Below, one piece after another: positions 63,993 to 64,000 of a stretch of 64,000 nt of DNA. Source of the stretch: Actinomyces gerencseriae DSM 6844 (lineage in GTDB: Bacteria; Actinomycetota; Actinomycetes; Actinomycetales; Actinomycetaceae); contig NZ_KE386871.1 of NCBI RefSeq assembly GCF_000429265.1, forward strand, positions 443,852 to 507,851. Direction: 5' to 3'. The notes under the pieces are model-generated. The model saw nothing but the letters and a program-made list of their open reading frames with translations, was not told the DNA's origin and searched no databases. Position 1 is the stretch's first letter, and each line of letters opens with the position of its first letter. Both the position numbers and the translations under genes were made by a program.

Positions 63993-64000
63993 AACACCAC

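Overview
The window is high-GC DNA with coding-strand statistics of an actinobacterium. An EccB/C/D-type (ESX) type VII secretion locus, an IdeR/DtxR-like iron box, the radA-disA pair and several PTS/ABC sugar clusters suggest a member of the Actinomycetaceae (Actinomyces/Schaalia-like). That placement is inference from gene content, not a database match.

Layout. 0-13.5 kb is a pentose island: xylose isomerase, a ROK repressor with a matching 19-bp operator in front of both genes, an ABC importer plus GH31 alpha-xylosidase operon, a LacI regulator, a gutted GH31 pseudogene and transketolase. 13.6-17.6 kb is a siderophore ABC importer (ATPase, two FecCD permeases, lipoprotein) behind an iron box. 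18.1-18.9 kb is an isolated L-ribulose-5-phosphate 4-epimerase (araD). 18.9-20 kb is non-coding and full of repeats and hairpins. 20-26 kb is a GatABC-type PTS operon with a class II aldolase and a two-subunit Dak kinase, plus a SorC regulator. 26.2-28.5 kb holds a small helical protein, a glycine-zipper candidate T7SS toxin and a membrane protein that looks like its immunity partner. 28.5-30.5 kb is a decayed segment (IS1380-type transposase remnant, frameshifted NYN gene) bracketed by 84-bp direct repeats. 30.6-36.9 kb is a ula-like sugar-acid operon with an MFS porter and PfkB kinase in place of the Ula PTS, and a divergent SorC regulator. 37-42 kb has a frameshifted repeat-containing membrane protein, radA, disA and an unknown membrane protein. 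42-64 kb is the ESX/T7SS locus: eccC, two eccD genes, an RDD-FHA protein, two WXG100 genes, eccB, a mycosin that has lost its catalytic His and Ser, YbaB-like and EspC-like proteins, two proline/glycine-rich probable substrates, and a GH-E nuclease toxin followed by ankyrin and Imm33/DUF2185 immunity genes.

How it fits together. Alpha-xylosides taken up by the ABC importer would be cleaved to xylose, isomerised by XylA and, after phosphorylation by a kinase outside the window, enter the pentose phosphate pathway through transketolase. The ula-like operon would yield L-ribulose-5-phosphate, which the separate araD could epimerise to D-xylulose-5-phosphate, the same entry point. The T7SS locus would export its WXG100 proteins and the toxins at 26-28 kb and 60-63 kb.

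Non-coding structure is unusually rich: four arrays of a 22-bp repeat, ~61-bp-spaced GC-rich repeats, a nine-unit 20-bp array that inverts around a central dyad, and a 74-bp perfect palindrome. Three loci look like fresh single-base frameshifts (10.9, 29.8 and 37.7 kb); sequencing error cannot be excluded for any of them.
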